Below the pieces are notes generated by a model. The model saw only the letters and a list, made by a program, of their open reading frames with translations, did not search any database and was not told the origin of the DNA. A DNA stretch of 64,000 bases from Apus apus (lineage: Eukaryota > Chordata > Aves > Apodiformes > Apodidae). Made by a program: the position numbers and the translations under genes. This document shows positions 61,832-64,000 of the stretch, one piece after another. The stretch lies in contig NC_067282.1 in the NCBI RefSeq assembly GCF_020740795.1, positions 128,397,132 to 128,461,131 on the forward strand, read 5' to 3'. Position 1 is the stretch's first letter, and every line of letters starts with the position of its first letter.

Positions 61832-64000
61832 ATGTTTCTAACTGGGCGCCTAAGACTGCTGCAGACATTGAAGTGGAAAGAGCAATCAATAAATATGCTC
61901 TACATCTGGTAAATATGAAATTAGTCCCTATTTACTTAACAGCCATGCTGCCCATATAGTAAACTTGGGGTTTTTTTCCATCTTGGGGTATGTTTAGGGG
62001 AGTATTTCAAGATTCAGCAGCCTTGTGACCACCAGCCAACACAAACCATGTCTTCACCTGGGGAAAAGGAGGGACTGCCCTTGGAAGCTCCCGAGCAGGA
62101 CTTGAAGAAAGGCAAGAACTTTTCATCTTCTTCGACCATGGTTCCTGCTTTTTAAATGATGGTATGGACTTTTTTTTGTAGTGGGGGAAGGGCCTCAGAG
62201 GTGGCTCCTGTAAGAACCGGAGACGCTCCCCCTGCTCCATCAAACCAGCCAAGGAGCCATGACTGAGACAGTAAATATGCCTGTACAATTAACAGAGGAA
62301 AAAACTGGTGTGAGACCTGAGCAGAGCAAGTGGTGGAAGACGATCTGAGCTGGAGAGGCAGAGCAGAGCTGGTGGTTGGTGAGGAAGAAGAGGAAGAAAA
62401 TGCCCAAGCAGAAGTTTCCCTGCAACCCCTGGCAAGATGGCAGCTGTGCCCCTGCATGAACATTCATTCCCTGGGTGCCAGGAGGGGTGAACTTGGCCAC
62501 TGGACTTGGATTTTGTGGCCAGAGGATTTGATGCCAGTGGACTCTGATGATGCAGCAGTGGAAGACCCCGGGGCCAGGGGAGGTGGCTGTTCCTGAAGCA
62601 GCCCCTGACTCTGTGGGAAGCCCAGGCTGGAGCAGCTCTGGACCTGGTGGGAAGGACTCATGAAGGAGAGGTTGGTGGAGGACTCTCTGCCATGGGAGGG
62701 ACCCCGCGGGGAAGCAGGGCAGGACTGTAAGGAACCCTTCTTCCTGAGGAGGAAGGAGCAGCAGGAACCACCAGCCTGTGACCTGGCTCTAAACCCCATC
62801 CCCTGTCCCCCTGTGCCGCTGGGGGGAAGGAGGGAGAGAAACCGGGAACAAAGGGATTTGGGCCCGGGAAGAAGGGAGGGCTGGGGTAACATATGCAAGC
62901 CCTGCTCTGTGTGTGTCTGTGTCCTGGGTGTGTTTGGTTAGTGTGAAATTACATTATTATTATTTTTCCCCAAGGTGAGTCTGTTTTGCTCGGGACCTTG
63001 ATTGGTGAAGAACCCTCCTTGTCCTTTGTCTCAACCCATCAGCTTCTGGTTGGCCTTTGTCCTCCCCCTCCCACAGTGGGGTGAGGGGAGGGGAGTGGGG
63101 GGCAGTTGAGTGAGTGGCCACCTGGCTGGTTTTTTGTTGTCCACTTAGGCCCAAACCACAACTAAGACTTGACACGTGAAACCAAGCTCCACCCAAGAAG
63201 AACTGTGTATGGATGACTGGGCTTTCAAAACACCACAGCATTTCTCGATATGAAAAATGCCATTTTATTTCCTCAGAAACAAAACAGACTGAGCTGGGAG
63301 AGAACCACCATTGCAAAGAAGTTAAGGAAAAGAAATGGATTAGCAAGGAGAAAAGGAATTCCCCCAGGACAGCAACAGGCAAAGGTATTTTGAGGAAACA
63401 GCTTCTTCCTTCTTCCTGACTAAGCTGTTAGATGACTTAGCACCACCTAGTTCATTTCTGCTCTTCGTGTCAGATATGGACTGTCCATAGTTGCATTGGA
63501 CTCTCCACAAAGATCTTCATCTTGTCTTCCAGTCCTCTGCAGTCTGTCAGATTTGCAGGAACAGCGCAACATTCTTCTCCAAGTTTGTGTTTTCACTTTC
63601 AGGAATTCACGCTTCAGACCCCAAGGTAAAACCAAGTGACCAACAATGATGTGCAAGGACCAGGAATGGAGCTGCTTCTTCAGAACCACGAAGACCTGCC
63701 TATGTCATCTACCGCAGCGTCACCGTCACCCAGGAACCAAAGAGCAACGGATCTACTGGTGGGTTCCAGCTTGAAATGGAGGGCTCGTCACATGCCCCAA
63801 ATATGCCTGTCTGGGTTGTGCTGCTTTCAGCTTGGTCCCTGGAGATGAATAGGAAGATACTTCTGCCTAAATATGGGCCAGAGCAAACTGGACCCAGTAT
63901 CATTTTCATAAGTAGGTGGCAGCAATTCACCAAGAAGTTTAGTGGTAAATCATTGCAATCATCAAGAAGGTGATTTCATCTTGCCAGTTTCAGTCACCTC
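61832..64000 (+). pseudogene. ZC3H11A-like copy C, partial, continues beyond window
   Basis: Exons corresponding to copy B: exon 3 (61832-61908), exon 4 (61998-62111), exon 5 (63277-63384) and exon 6 (63603-63625). Exons 4, 5 and 6 keep the same lengths, phases and splice sites as copy B, including the GC donor, and are open. Exon 3 is 77 nt against 78 in copy B because one base is missing in the ATCAATAAATATG stretch, which breaks the frame. Intron sequence after exon 6 is near-identical to copies A and B up to the window end. Exons 1-2 are not seen upstream, where ERV sequence lies instead. It is probably a pseudogene unless exon 3 is skipped; exon 3 and its neighbours share phase 1, so skipping would keep the frame. 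Confidence 0.75.
62180..63165 (+). mobile_element. LTR-like interspersed repeat in copy C, between exons 4 and 5
   Basis: About 1 kb: a first part with GGGCCTCAGAGGTGGCTCCTG and ACCAGCCAAGGAGCCATGAC, an acidic-looking middle, then TTATTATTATTTTTCCCC, the GTGAAGAACCCTCC block and GAGTGGCCACCTGGC. The organisation and motifs resemble long LTRs of avian ERVL-like elements; the class is assigned from general familiarity and not from a search. ORFs inside it are not supported as genes. Only its last 250 bases occur in copy A. Confidence 0.55.

Noticed and set aside
62330..62941. ORFs with Glu-rich stretches upstream of copy C exon 5
   Set aside because: They lie inside an interspersed LTR-like repeat and have no conserved counterpart in copies A or B.

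Overview
The window looks like avian nuclear DNA. It carries six CR1 LINE copies ending in the 8-bp ATTCTATG-type tail, avian-type endogenous retrovirus (ERV) pieces, a Topors-like RING gene of a kind common in birds, and genes split into short exons with vertebrate splice sites. There are no operons or bacterial signals. The species cannot be fixed from sequence alone.

Left part (1-23 kb): the 5' part of a minus-strand gene. One very large coding exon, open for at least 977 codons, runs off the left edge. It begins at a splice acceptor near 2944. About 19 kb of intron-like DNA with a CR1 fragment separates it from a CpG island at about 21.5-23.0 kb, where two minus-strand splice donors mark probable alternative first exons. 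I do not recognise the protein. A 650-bp GGAA microsatellite flanks the island on its promoter-distal side. The stretch 23.8-43 kb has no gene I can support, only CR1 fragments and simple repeats.

Right part (43-64 kb): a tandem array of diverged ZC3H11A-like (CCCH zinc finger mRNA-export factor) gene copies. Copy B (51.2-55.1 kb) has nine exons whose splice sites and phases all agree. They encode the third CCCH finger, an acidic PPVIIN-type segment and downstream ZC3H11A-like segments, and end at an early TAG. Copy A (43.3-45.4 kb) has stops and a lost donor. Copy C (61.8 kb to the window end) has a 1-nt deletion in one exon. A fourth fragment, B' (about 59.6-59.8 kb), is joined directly to an ERV env remnant.

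Between copies A and B lie a Topors-like RING E3 ligase gene (46.0-47.35 kb), a retroviral LTR-like element with two perfect GGAATTTTCC sites, and a second CpG island with (CTG)16. A 2.2-kb CR1 with a largely open reverse transcriptase frame lies between B and B'. The history that fits is segmental duplication of a ZC3H11A-like locus, repeated retroelement insertion, and decay of most copies. Copy B is the best candidate for residual expression. The CCCH exons 1-2 and a start codon of the ZC3H11A-like gene were not found.
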